DNA of 64,000 nucleotides from Glycomyces terrestris (GTDB lineage: Bacteria; Actinomycetota; Actinomycetes; Mycobacteriales; Micromonosporaceae). This document shows positions 1 to 8,551 of the stretch, one piece after another. How positions within the stretch are numbered: position 1 is the first letter of the stretch; each line of letters starts with the position of its first letter. Below the pieces are notes generated by a model. The model saw nothing but the letters and a program-made list of their open reading frames with translations, did not search any database and was not told where the DNA came from. The stretch lies in assembly GCF_003933745.1 (NCBI RefSeq), contig NZ_RSEB01000004.1, positions 62,001 through 126,000 of the forward strand. Direction: 5' to 3'. A program made the translations under genes and the position numbers.

Positions 1-8
1 TCGGCGAG

Positions 9-485
9 GTGGAGGGCTACCCCGGCCGCCGCCTGCCGGCGCCGCCGCTGCCGAACGCGGTCATCATGCCCCGGCGCAACCCGCCCGCCCGCGAACGCGC
101 CCCCGAATCCGACGGCGCCCCCGAACCCGACCGCGCCCCCGATTCCGACGGTCCGGTCGTGCGGCGCGTCGACGCCGAGCGGCGCTACGAGATCGCGGTC
201 GGCGGCGTCCGCGCCGGCCTGACCGCCTACCGCGACCGCGGCGAGCAGCGGATCTTCTACCACACCGAGGTCGACCGGGCCTTCGCCCGGCAGGGCCTGG
301 CCCCGGTCCTGGTCGAGCAGGCGCTGCACGACGCCCGCGCGGCCGGCCGGCGGATCGTGCCGGTGTGCCCGTACGTGGCCCGCTTCGTCAAGAAGCACCC
401 CGAGTTCGCCGACGCCGTCGACCAGCCGACGCCGCAGCTCCTCAACTGGCTGGAGGCCGAGCTCGCCGTGCCCGAGCGGCACTGA
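9..485 (+). CDS. GNAT-like N-acetyltransferase (possibly 5'-partial)
   Basis: The last ~95 residues match the short YjdJ-type GNAT fold: a stretch reading FYHTEVDRAFARQGLAPVL, then a helix and VCPYVARFVKKHPEF, the region that binds acetyl-CoA in this family. Before it lie ~60 residues rich in Pro, Ala, Asp and Glu that look like a linker. The frame is open to the left edge, so this may be the C-terminal part of a longer protein; GTG at 9 and ATG at 66 are both possible starts and neither has a clear ribosome binding site. The substrate is unknown. It runs convergently into the MarR gene with only 1 bp between stop codons. Confidence 0.6.
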   Translation: MEGYPGRRLPAPPLPNAVIMPRRNPPARERAPESDGAPEPDRAPDSDGPVVRRVDAERRYEIAVGGVRAGLTAYRDRGEQRIFYHTEVDRAFARQGLAPVLVEQALHDARAAGRRIVPVCPYVARFVKKHPEFADAVDQPTPQLLNWLEAELAVPERH

Positions 486-486
486 T

Positions 487-975
487 TCAGCCCCGGCCCG
501 GCGCGCGCCCGAGAGCGGCGAGGTGGTCGCGGAGCGTCTCGGCGACGTCCCGGGCGGCGGCGAGCTGCTCGGGGGTGAGCGCGTCGAGGAACAGCTCGCG
601 GATGGCGTGGAAGTGCGGCACGCTCGAGCGCCGCAGAGCGTCGCGGCCCTCCTCGGTGAGCACGGCCTCGGCGCCGCGGTTGTCGCCCGCGGCCGCCTCG
701 CGCCTGATCAGGCCCCGCTTCTCCATGCGGCCCAAGTGGTGCGAGAGGCGGCTGCGCTCCCAGCAGATCGCGTCGGCCAGCTGCGAGGAGCGCATGCGCC
801 GACCCGGGGCCTCGCTCAGCTCCAGCAGCACCCGGTAGTCCCCGGTCGAGATCCCGCTGTCGGACTGGAGCCGCCCGGCCAGCGCCGACCGCAGGTCCTC
901 GGTGGTCTCGATGAAGACCCGCCAGCTGTCGAGCTCGGTCCGGGTGAGCGCGGTGCGGCCCTTCCGCTCCGTCAT
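487..975 (-). CDS. MarR family transcriptional regulator
   Basis: A 162-aa winged-helix protein. The recognition-helix region reads LADAICWERSRLSHHLGRMEKRGLIRRE, followed by the wing (AGDNRGAEAVLTEEG) and a C-terminal dimerisation helix, all typical of MarR. I chose the ATG at 975 because a perfect AAAGGAGG lies 5 nt upstream; a longer frame to 1002 would start inside the operator. It is divergent from a second MarR gene at 1086 and the two share a ~110-bp control region with two related palindromes, so auto- and cross-regulation are likely. The ligand cannot be told. Linkage to the tyrosine catabolic operon suggests, but does not show, an aromatic effector. Confidence 0.85.
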   Translation of the reverse strand: MTERKGRTALTRTELDSWRVFIETTEDLRSALAGRLQSDSGISTGDYRVLLELSEAPGRRMRSSQLADAICWERSRLSHHLGRMEKRGLIRREAAAGDNRGAEAVLTEEGRDALRRSSVPHFHAIRELFLDALTPEQLAAARDVAETLRDHLAALGRAPGRG

Positions 976-990
976 CGGCGCCTCCTTTGG

Positions 991-1002
991 TTGACACGTC
1001 AA
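991..1002. promoter_or_regulatory. candidate MarR operator 1 (TTGACACGTCAA)
   Basis: Inverted repeat TTGAC-AC-GTCAA, lying 15-27 bp upstream of the ATG at 975. It shares its half-sites with the palindrome at 1054-1065, so one regulator probably reads both. Assignment to MarR is inference from position. Confidence 0.55.
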
Positions 1003-1053
1003 TCATATAGGCCGCCGCCGGAACGAGGCCGCACGACCTGGAAGCGGAGATCC

Positions 1054-1065
1054 ATGACGCGTCAA
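1054..1065. promoter_or_regulatory. candidate MarR operator 2 (ATGACGCGTCAA)
   Basis: Core TGACGCGTCA is a perfect 10-bp palindrome with the same TGAC/GTCA half-sites as the site at 991. It ends 8 bp before the leaderless -10 element of the divergent marR gene, so a bound dimer would cover that promoter. Confidence 0.55.
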
Positions 1066-1072
1066 CTAGAGA

Positions 1073-1078
1073 TAGGAT
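1073..1078 (+). promoter_or_regulatory. leaderless -10 element TAGGAT of marR at 1086
   Basis: TAGGAT sits 7 nt before the GTG at 1086, which has no Shine-Dalgarno sequence. This matches the TANNNT spacing of leaderless actinobacterial transcripts and recurs elsewhere in the window. Confidence 0.5.
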
Positions 1079-1085
1079 CGGCGGC

Positions 1086-1556
1086 GTGAACGACGCCGAA
1101 CCGGTCCCGTGGCTGAGCGACGACGAGCAGCGCTCGTGGCGCGCGTTCGTGCGCCTGCACCTGAAGCTGTCCGCCCGCCTGGCCGCGGACCTCCAGTCGC
1201 ACTCGGGCCTCTCGGCCGCCGACTTCGAGGTCCTCGTGGCGCTCACCGACGTCCCCGAGGGCCGCGTGCGGTTCCAGGACCTCGCTAAGGAGATCGACTG
1301 GGAGCAGAGCCGCCTCTCCCACCAGATCCGCCGCATGATCAAGCGCGACCTCGTCACCCGCGAGGAGTGCGCCGAGGACGGCCGCGGCGCGTACGTCGCG
1401 ATCTCCGCGCACGGCCGCGCCGTCATCGAGGCCGCCGCGCCCAAGCACGTCGTCGCCGTCCGCCGCCTCGTCGTGGACGCCCTCACCCCCGAGGAGTTCG
1501 CCGAACTCGGCCGCCTCTCGGCGAAGCTCACCGACCGGATCGAGCGCGAGCCCTAG
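1086..1556 (+). CDS. MarR family transcriptional regulator
   Basis: A 156-aa winged-helix regulator, clearly paralogous to its divergent neighbour: WLSDDEQRSWRAFVRLHLKL, then IDWEQSRLSHQIRRMIKRDLVTRE as the DNA-binding helix and wing. Both proteins share the unusual W-E-(R/Q)-S-R-L-S-H recognition helix, which fits their shared palindromes. The GTG start appears leaderless (TAGGAT 7 nt upstream). It is followed 179 bp later by hpd in the same direction, so it may control tyrosine degradation as well as itself; this is inferred from position only. Confidence 0.85.
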   Translation: MNDAEPVPWLSDDEQRSWRAFVRLHLKLSARLAADLQSHSGLSAADFEVLVALTDVPEGRVRFQDLAKEIDWEQSRLSHQIRRMIKRDLVTREECAEDGRGAYVAISAHGRAVIEAAAPKHVVAVRRLVVDALTPEEFAELGRLSAKLTDRIEREP

Positions 1557-1693
1557 CGGACCCGGCGGACCGCGCCCGCCGCGCCCACTGGGCAATCTGT
1601 ACAGCCTCCGGCCCGAAACACTGGCAGCAGGTGGGCACAAGCGCCAGGCGAAACGGTCACTATTGCCAACGGTTCGCGCTTGCGGTGTCCTAG

Positions 1694-2941
<1,248 letters not shown>

Positions 2942-2959
2942 GGCTCGGAGGCGATCACC

Positions 2960-4156
2960 GTGGCGTACTACCGCCGTGTGGGCAGCGTGCCGCCGAAGCG
3001 GCACACCCAGCACCGGACCCCCTCGGGGGAGCTCTACCGCGAGGAGCTCATGGGCGAGGAGGGCTTCTCCTCCGACTCCTCGCTGCTCTACCACTCCGGC
3101 GTGCCGTCGGCGATCGTCGACGCGTCCCCCTGGGACGTGCCGGGGCAGGCGACCGAGGAGCACCGGCCGCTCAAGCCCCGGCACTTCAAGCTGCACGACC
3201 TGACCGCGCCCGACTGGAAGGCCGTCGACGCGGTCACCGGCCGCCGGCTCGTCCTCGGCAACGCCGACGTGCGACTCTCCTATGTGGCCGCCGGTGAGGC
3301 GTCCCCGCTGTACCGCAACGCGGTCGGCGACGAGTGCGTCTACGTCGAGTCCGGCTCGGCCACCGTCGAGACCGTGTTCGGCGCCCTCGACGCCCGCCAA
3401 GGCGACTACGTGGTCCTGCCGCGCGCCACCACCCACCGCTGGCTCCCCACCGGGTCGGAACCGCTGCGGCTGTATGTGATCGAGGCGAACTCGCACATCA
3501 CGCCCGCCAAGCGGTACCTGTCGCGGTACGGCCAGCTCCTGGAGCACGCCCCGTTCTGCGAGCGGGACCTCCACGGCCCGACCGAACCCCTCATCGAGGA
3601 CGGCGAGGATGTCGAAGTGCTGGTGAAGCACCGCGGCTCGCGCGGGATCACCGGCACCCGGTACGTGTACGCGACCCACCCGTTCGACGCGGTCGGCTGG
3701 GACGGCTGCCTGTACCCGTACACCTTCAACATCGCCGACTTCGAGCCGATCACCGGCCGCGTCCACCAGCCCCCGCCCGCCCACCAGGTGTTCGAGGGGC
3801 AGAACTTCGTCATCTGCAACTTCGTGCCGCGCAAAGTGGACTACCACCCGCTCGCCGTCCCCGTCCCGTACTACCACTCCAACGTGGACAGTGACGAGGT
3901 GATGTTCTACTGCGGCGGCGACTACGAGGCCCGCAAGGGCTCGGGGATCGGCCAGGGCTCCATCAGCCTCCACCCCGGCGGCCACAGCCACGGCCCGCAG
4001 CCCGGCGCGATGGAGCGCTCGCTCGGCGCGGAGTTCTTCGACGAGCTCGCGGTCATGGTCGACACGTTCCGGCCGCTCGAACTCGGCGAGGGCGCCGCGG
4101 CCAGCGAGGACCCCGGCTACGCCTGGACCTGGGCGGGCCGGGGGCCGCGCCCGTGA
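2960..4156 (+). CDS. hmgA: homogentisate 1,2-dioxygenase
   Basis: Opens the ring of homogentisate to maleylacetoacetate using Fe(II). The 398-aa cupin protein carries the family hallmarks YYHSNVDSDEVMFYCGGDY and ISLHPGGHSHGPQPGA, which supply the His/Glu/His iron ligands near residues 300-345. It is a little shorter than human HGD (445 aa), as in other actinobacterial forms. GTG start with GGAGG 8 nt upstream. Its stop overlaps the GTG start of the next gene (GTGA), so translation is probably coupled. Substrate comes from the preceding hpd product. Confidence 0.95.
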   Translation: MAYYRRVGSVPPKRHTQHRTPSGELYREELMGEEGFSSDSSLLYHSGVPSAIVDASPWDVPGQATEEHRPLKPRHFKLHDLTAPDWKAVDAVTGRRLVLGNADVRLSYVAAGEASPLYRNAVGDECVYVESGSATVETVFGALDARQGDYVVLPRATTHRWLPTGSEPLRLYVIEANSHITPAKRYLSRYGQLLEHAPFCERDLHGPTEPLIEDGEDVEVLVKHRGSRGITGTRYVYATHPFDAVGWDGCLYPYTFNIADFEPITGRVHQPPPAHQVFEGQNFVICNFVPRKVDYHPLAVPVPYYHSNVDSDEVMFYCGGDYEARKGSGIGQGSISLHPGGHSHGPQPGAMERSLGAEFFDELAVMVDTFRPLELGEGAAASEDPGYAWTWAGRGPRP

Positions 4157-5088
4157 TCCCGGGGCTCGCCGCCGGACTCTTCGACGACGCCGCGGTCTTC
4201 CCGCCCGGGAACGCCCCGCTCGCCCTCGCGGTGCGCGCGTACGGCGGGCGGCGGCGCGTCTGGTACGCCGGGCTCGTCGGCCCGCTGGTGGTCCCGGCCG
4301 CGGCGGTGCCGCGGCTCGGGCCGCTCCTGCCGGCCGGCGAACCGGCCCTGCCGGTGTCCGTGACGTTCCCCGACGGGCCCGCGGGCGTGCCCGCGGCCCT
4401 GGCGACCGCCGCGTTCCTGCCCGTCGAGGTCCGCTCGATCGAGGTCGCCGTCCCCGAAGGCACCGAACCGGACGCGTTCCTCGCCGACCTCGACGCCGCC
4501 GTGGAGGACGCGCCCGCGCTCGACGTGTACGTGGAGATCCCGCGGGACGCCAGGCGCGACAAGGTGATCGCCGCGATCGCCGGCCGCCGCCGCGCCAAGT
4601 TCCGCACCGGCGGCGTGCGCGCCGAACTCCACCCCGGCGAGGACGAACTCGCCGCCTCGCTCGCCGCCGCGGTCGCCGCCGGCGTCCCGTTCAAGGCCAC
4701 CGCCGGGCTCCACCACGCCGTGCGCAACACCGACCCCGAGACCGGGTTCGAACAGCACGGCTTCCTCAACCTGCTGCTCGCGACCGACGCGATCCTGAAC
4801 GGCGGCACCGAGACCGACGCCCGCGCCCTCCTCGCCGACCGCGACGAGGACCGCATCGCCGACCGCGTCGACGCCCTCGGGGACGCCCGCACCGCGGCCG
4901 CCCGGGCCGCGTTCACCTCCTTCGGCACGTGCAGCGTCACCGAGCCCCTCGACGAGCTCATCGGCCTCGGCCTCCTCAGCGCCCCCGACCCCGGCGACCC
5001 CGACCGCACCGCGCTCGACCCGAGCACCCCCGACGACCGCGCCCCCCACGACCGCACCTCCCACGACCGCGAGGACCACACCGCATGA
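4153..5088 (+). CDS. unknown protein embedded in tyrosine-degradation operon
   Basis: A 311-aa protein that I do not recognise from any characterised family. No signal peptide or membrane segment is seen. The N-terminus (GLAAGLFDDAAVFPPGNAPL) and a central block VPFKATAGLHHAVR followed by GFEQHGFLNLLLATDAILNGG look like conserved core motifs of an alpha/beta enzyme, possibly a barrel. The last ~35 residues are a low-complexity tail of Asp, Pro, His, Arg and Thr. It overlaps both hmgA (GTGA) and fahA (ATGA), so it is translated stoichiometrically with the pathway. No maleylacetoacetate isomerase gene is present, so this protein is a candidate for that step or for an accessory role; that is inference. 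Confidence 0.85.
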   Translation: MIPGLAAGLFDDAAVFPPGNAPLALAVRAYGGRRRVWYAGLVGPLVVPAAAVPRLGPLLPAGEPALPVSVTFPDGPAGVPAALATAAFLPVEVRSIEVAVPEGTEPDAFLADLDAAVEDAPALDVYVEIPRDARRDKVIAAIAGRRRAKFRTGGVRAELHPGEDELAASLAAAVAAGVPFKATAGLHHAVRNTDPETGFEQHGFLNLLLATDAILNGGTETDARALLADRDEDRIADRVDALGDARTAAARAAFTSFGTCSVTEPLDELIGLGLLSAPDPGDPDRTALDPSTPDDRAPHDRTSHDREDHTA

Positions 5089-6257
5089 CCGCCATCGAGA
5101 TCCCGGACGGCTCGCCGTTCGGGCCCGACAACCTGCCCTACGGCGTCTTCTCCACACAGGACGGATCGCGGCGGGTTGGCGTGCGCCTCGGCGACACCGT
5201 CGTCGACCTCTCGCTCCTGCTGCTCGACCCGGTCTTCGCCGCCCCGACCCTGAACCCGTTCATGGCCCAGGGCCGGCGGCGCTGGGACGAGGCGCGCGAG
5301 CGCATCCGCGACGCCGTCGCCGGTCCCGTCCCCAAGCAGGCCCTGCACCCGCTGCGCGAGGTCCGCCTGCACCTGCCGTTCGAGGTCGGCGACTACGTCG
5401 ACTTCTACGCCTCCGAGCACCACGCCGCGAACCTCGGCCGCCTCTTCCGGCCCGGCGCCGAGCCCCTCATGCCGAACTGGCGGCACCTGCCGGTCGGCTA
5501 CCACGGCCGCGCCGGCACCGTCGTCGTCTCCGGCACCGGGATCGTGCGGCCCTGCGGCCAGCGCAAGGACCCCGGCGAGGCCGCCCCGACGTACGGCCCC
5601 AGCCGCCGGCTCGACATCGAGGCCGAACTCGGCTTCGTCGTCGGCACCGGCTCGGCCCTGGGGGAGCGGATCGGCGTCGGCGACTTCGCCGAGCACGTCT
5701 TCGGCGCCGTCCTCGTCAACGACTGGTCCGCCCGCGACCTCCAGGCCTGGGAGTACGTGCCGCTCGGCCCCCACCTCGGCAAGAGCTTCGCGACCTCGGT
5801 GTCCCCGTGGGTGGTTCCGCTGGCCGCGCTCGAGGCGGCCCGAGTCCCGCTCCCGGGCCAGATCCCGGCGCCGCTGCCGTACCTGCGCGGCGGCGCGGAC
5901 TGGGGCCTGGACGTCGACCTCGCGGTGGAGTGGAACGGCGAGCAGGTCTCGCGCCCGCCCTACCGCGAAATGTACTGGTCCCCGGCGCAGATGCTCGCCC
6001 ACCTCACCGTCAACGGCGCCTCGACCCGCACCGGCGACCTCTTCGCCTCCGGCACCGTCTCCGGCCCGGCGAAGCACCAGCGCGGCGCGTTCATCGAACT
6101 CACCTGGGGCGGAACGGAACCGATCACCGTCAAAGGCGAGGAGCGCACCTTCCTCCGCGACGGCGACCACGTCGCGATCACCGCCACCGCGCCCGGCCCG
6201 CACGGCGCCCGCATCGGCTTCGGCGAGGTCGCCGGCACGATCCTCCCGGCCCGCTGA
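5085..6257 (+). CDS. fahA: fumarylacetoacetase
   Basis: Hydrolyses fumarylacetoacetate to fumarate and acetoacetate, the last step of the pathway. The 390-aa protein has the N-terminal SH3-like part (FGPDNLPYGVFSTQDG) and the catalytic FAH fold with GYHGRAGTVVVSGTGI, the metal-site Glu cluster in LDIEAELGFVVG and LVNDWSARDLQAWEYVPLGPHLGKSF. The ATG overlaps the stop of the previous gene (ATGA); longer in-frame extensions upstream are only read-through of the overlapping gene. The operon ends here, facing the endonuclease IV gene across a shared hairpin. Confidence 0.96.
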   Translation: MTAIEIPDGSPFGPDNLPYGVFSTQDGSRRVGVRLGDTVVDLSLLLLDPVFAAPTLNPFMAQGRRRWDEARERIRDAVAGPVPKQALHPLREVRLHLPFEVGDYVDFYASEHHAANLGRLFRPGAEPLMPNWRHLPVGYHGRAGTVVVSGTGIVRPCGQRKDPGEAAPTYGPSRRLDIEAELGFVVGTGSALGERIGVGDFAEHVFGAVLVNDWSARDLQAWEYVPLGPHLGKSFATSVSPWVVPLAALEAARVPLPGQIPAPLPYLRGGADWGLDVDLAVEWNGEQVSRPPYREMYWSPAQMLAHLTVNGASTRTGDLFASGTVSGPAKHQRGAFIELTWGGTEPITVKGEERTFLRDGDHVAITATAPGPHGARIGFGEVAGTILPAR

Positions 6258-6265
6258 CCCGCCCC

Positions 6266-6295
6266 GGCCGCGACCGGATCGCCGGTCACGCGGCC
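6266..6295. terminator. hairpin between convergent fahA and nfo
   Basis: GGCCGCGACCGG pairs with CCGGT and CGCGGCC across a 4-nt loop, with a 2-nt bulge (CA). No U-tract, as usual in GC-rich actinobacteria; it can serve both strands. Confidence 0.55.
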
Positions 6296-6307
6296 GCTTC
6301 GGCCAGC

Positions 6308-7156
6308 TCACCGCTGTTCGAGGGCCTTGGCGTAGGCGACGTCGTGCTCGCGCGTGGGCGTCTCGATCACCAGCGGCACGCCTTGCAGCAGCGGCGTCGC
6401 CACGACCGCGCCGAGGCCCTCGCGGCCGAGCACGCCGTCGCCGAGCTTCTCGTGCCGGTCGCGGCGCGAATCGCGCGCGTCCTTGCTGTCGTTGAAGTGC
6501 ACCAGGCCGATCCGGCCGGGGCCGATCGCGGCCGTGAGGGCGCGCAGCGACGCGTCGAGCCGCTCGGGGTCGGCCAGCGCCTCGCCCGCGGCGTGCAGGT
6601 GGCAGGTGTCCAGGCACAGGCCGACGCCGTCGACGCCCACCGCGTCGAGGTACTCGCCCGTGCTCTGGAACGTGGAGGCCATCGCGTTCTTCGCGCCCGC
6701 GGTCGGCTCCACGAGGAGCCGCATCGGCGGCAGGCCGTCGAGGACGCGGCGGTACACCGGCCCGAGGCGCTTGAGCGCGCCCGCGCGGTCGCCGTCGATC
6801 GAGGAGCCGGCGTGCACGACCACGGCCTCCGCGCCGAGCAGGTGGGAGGCCGTCATCGCCGCCCGCAGGTTCTCCACCGAGCGGTCCACGGTCTCCGGGA
6901 CCGGCGACGCCAGGTTGATCAGGTACGCGGCGTGGACGAACACCGGCCAGCCGCGCTCGCCGCACGCCTCCCGGAACGCCAGGGCCGCGTCCTCGTCGAC
7001 GCGCGGCGGCGCCCAGCCGCGCGGGGAGCCGGCGAAGATCTGGATCGTCTCGGCCCCGATCGCGTCGCCCTCGGCCACGCCCTTCTTCACCAGTCCGCCC
7101 GCGACGGGCACGTGCGCCCCGATCGGGTGACGGGGCTTCTTCCGGCGAGACGCCAT
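6308..7156 (-). CDS. nfo: deoxyribonuclease IV (AP endonuclease)
   Basis: Cuts DNA 5' to abasic sites in base excision repair. The 282-aa TIM-barrel protein shows the family order: GAHVPVAGG, ETIQIFAGSPRGW, VVHAGS, LLVEPTAG, GLCLDTCHLHAAGE, GLVHFNDSKD with RDRHEKLGDG, and VIETPTRE at the end; these give the His, Glu and Asp residues that bind three zinc ions. ATG at 7156 chosen because GGAGGAGCG lies 4 nt upstream. Seventy-four bases separate it from the ROK gene upstream on the same strand; co-transcription is possible. Confidence 0.93.
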   Translation of the reverse strand: MASRRKKPRHPIGAHVPVAGGLVKKGVAEGDAIGAETIQIFAGSPRGWAPPRVDEDAALAFREACGERGWPVFVHAAYLINLASPVPETVDRSVENLRAAMTASHLLGAEAVVVHAGSSIDGDRAGALKRLGPVYRRVLDGLPPMRLLVEPTAGAKNAMASTFQSTGEYLDAVGVDGVGLCLDTCHLHAAGEALADPERLDASLRALTAAIGPGRIGLVHFNDSKDARDSRRDRHEKLGDGVLGREGLGAVVATPLLQGVPLVIETPTREHDVAYAKALEQR

Positions 7157-7230
7157 CGACCGCTCCTCCAGCTCGGATCGGACCCACTCTAGCCGAGGCC
7201 GCGGGACGCGGGAGCCGAAGCGCGCGGGCG

Positions 7231-8439
7231 TCAGGCGCCGGTGCGCAGCACGGGGTTCGGCGACTCCAGGAGGTCGCGCAGGACCACGGCCGCGCCGCCG
7301 AGCGCCGCGGCCTGGGAGACGTCCCCGGCGAGCTCGACCTCGACGGTGTGCACGTGCCGCATGAACACCGAGCGGTTGAGCCACTCGTGGAGGACGTCCC
7401 GGTACGCCTGGCCCGACTCCGAGAACGCGTGCCCGGCGAGCACGACCCGGCCCACGTCGAACATGTTCACCAGCGTGACCACGGCGACCGCGAGCCGCTG
7501 CGCGGAGTCGGCGATGAGCGCGGCGGCCGCGGCGTCGCCTTCGCGGGCGGCGCGGCCGATCAGGTTGAAGTCGGTGAGCGTGTCCGCGCCCAGGCCGAGC
7601 CGCGCGGCGAGCGCCGGGTCCTCCAGGGCCCGTTCGACGACCGGGCGCGGCCCCGCGATCGGGTCGAGGCAGCCGCGGTTCCCGCACGCGCAGTCCTCCC
7701 CGAACGCGTCGACCGAGATGTGGCCCAGTTCGACGCCGTTCGAGGTCACGCCCCGGTACGGGTGCCCGTCGAGGATGACGCCGCCGCCGATGCCGCCGGA
7801 CATGAACACCACGGCGAAGCTCGACCCCGAGCCGCCGAGGGTCTGCACGCCCAGGCCCGCCGCCGTCGCGTCGTTCTCCAGCGCCACCGGCAGCCCGGTC
7901 GCCTCGGCCAGGGTCGCGGCCAGCGGGTACCCGGTCCACTCCGGGGTCGGGTGCGGCGTGATGACGACGCCCGCCTCGCGGTCCTGCGGCCCGTACGTGG
8001 CCAGCCCGATCCCGAGGACCTTCTCGCGCGGCACGGCCGCGTCCTTGAGCATCACCCGCACGTGCCCGGCGAGGTCGGCCACGACCTCGGCCAGCGGCCG
8101 CCTGCCAGACCCGGGCATGTCGTGGCGGACCACGACCCGCCCGGCCAGGTCGACCACGACCGCCACGGCCGAGAACTGGTCGAGCTGGACGCCGACCATG
8201 TAGCAGGCGTCGGCCTTGATGCCGATGAGCCGCCGCGGGGTCCCGCGGTTCGCCGGGACGGTGCCGACCTCGTGGACGAGCCCGAGCCCGGTGAGCTTGC
8301 GGACCGCGTGCGTCATGGTCGCCGGCGTCATGCCCGTGGCGTCGGCCAACTCGACGCGGCTGACGGCGCCGCGCTCGCGGATGATGTCGAGCACGACCGC
8401 CAGCGTGGGCAGGCGCGTGTCGGCGCCGAACGAGCGCAA
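7231..8439 (-). CDS. ROK family transcriptional regulator
   Basis: A 402-aa ROK protein: N-terminal winged helix (ISR/VSR-type: GAVSRVELADATGMTPATMTHAVRKL, residues ~22-50), then a sugar-kinase-like domain with LENDATAAGLG, MSGGIGGGVILDG and the zinc motif CACGNRGCLDPI. Such proteins repress carbohydrate genes and are relieved by a sugar or sugar phosphate. The start is TTG at 8439, decided by AAGGAG 6 nt upstream. It is a close paralogue of the ROK gene at 10684-11934, on the other side of the alpha-galactosidase, suggesting duplication and control of related sugar genes. Confidence 0.88.
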   Translation of the reverse strand: MRSFGADTRLPTLAVVLDIIRERGAVSRVELADATGMTPATMTHAVRKLTGLGLVHEVGTVPANRGTPRRLIGIKADACYMVGVQLDQFSAVAVVVDLAGRVVVRHDMPGSGRRPLAEVVADLAGHVRVMLKDAAVPREKVLGIGLATYGPQDREAGVVITPHPTPEWTGYPLAATLAEATGLPVALENDATAAGLGVQTLGGSGSSFAVVFMSGGIGGGVILDGHPYRGVTSNGVELGHISVDAFGEDCACGNRGCLDPIAGPRPVVERALEDPALAARLGLGADTLTDFNLIGRAAREGDAAAAALIADSAQRLAVAVVTLVNMFDVGRVVLAGHAFSESGQAYRDVLHEWLNRSVFMRHVHTVEVELAGDVSQAAALGGAAVVLRDLLESPNPVLRTGA

Positions 8440-8517
8440 TGCGGACTCCTTACTCGGGGCGAACGGGCCGGTATCACCTTACTGGAGTCGCCCGTCCGGT
8501 CATCGGGCGAAAGCGGC

Positions 8518-8544
8518 GGGGCCGCCCGGCGCCCGGGCGGCCCC
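8518..8544 (-). terminator. strong hairpin after alpha-galactosidase
   Basis: Perfect 12-bp arms GGGGCCGCCCGG and CCGGGCGGCCCC around a 3-nt loop, 7 bp past the galactosidase stop codon. It separates this gene from the downstream ROK gene, which then has its own promoter region (8440-8517). Confidence 0.7.
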
Positions 8545-8551
8545 GGCCGCG

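Noticed and set aside
4153-5088. Calling the unknown gene a maleylacetoacetate isomerase
   Set aside because: No glutathione-transferase fold or DinB-type mycothiol motif is visible; only its position supports it.
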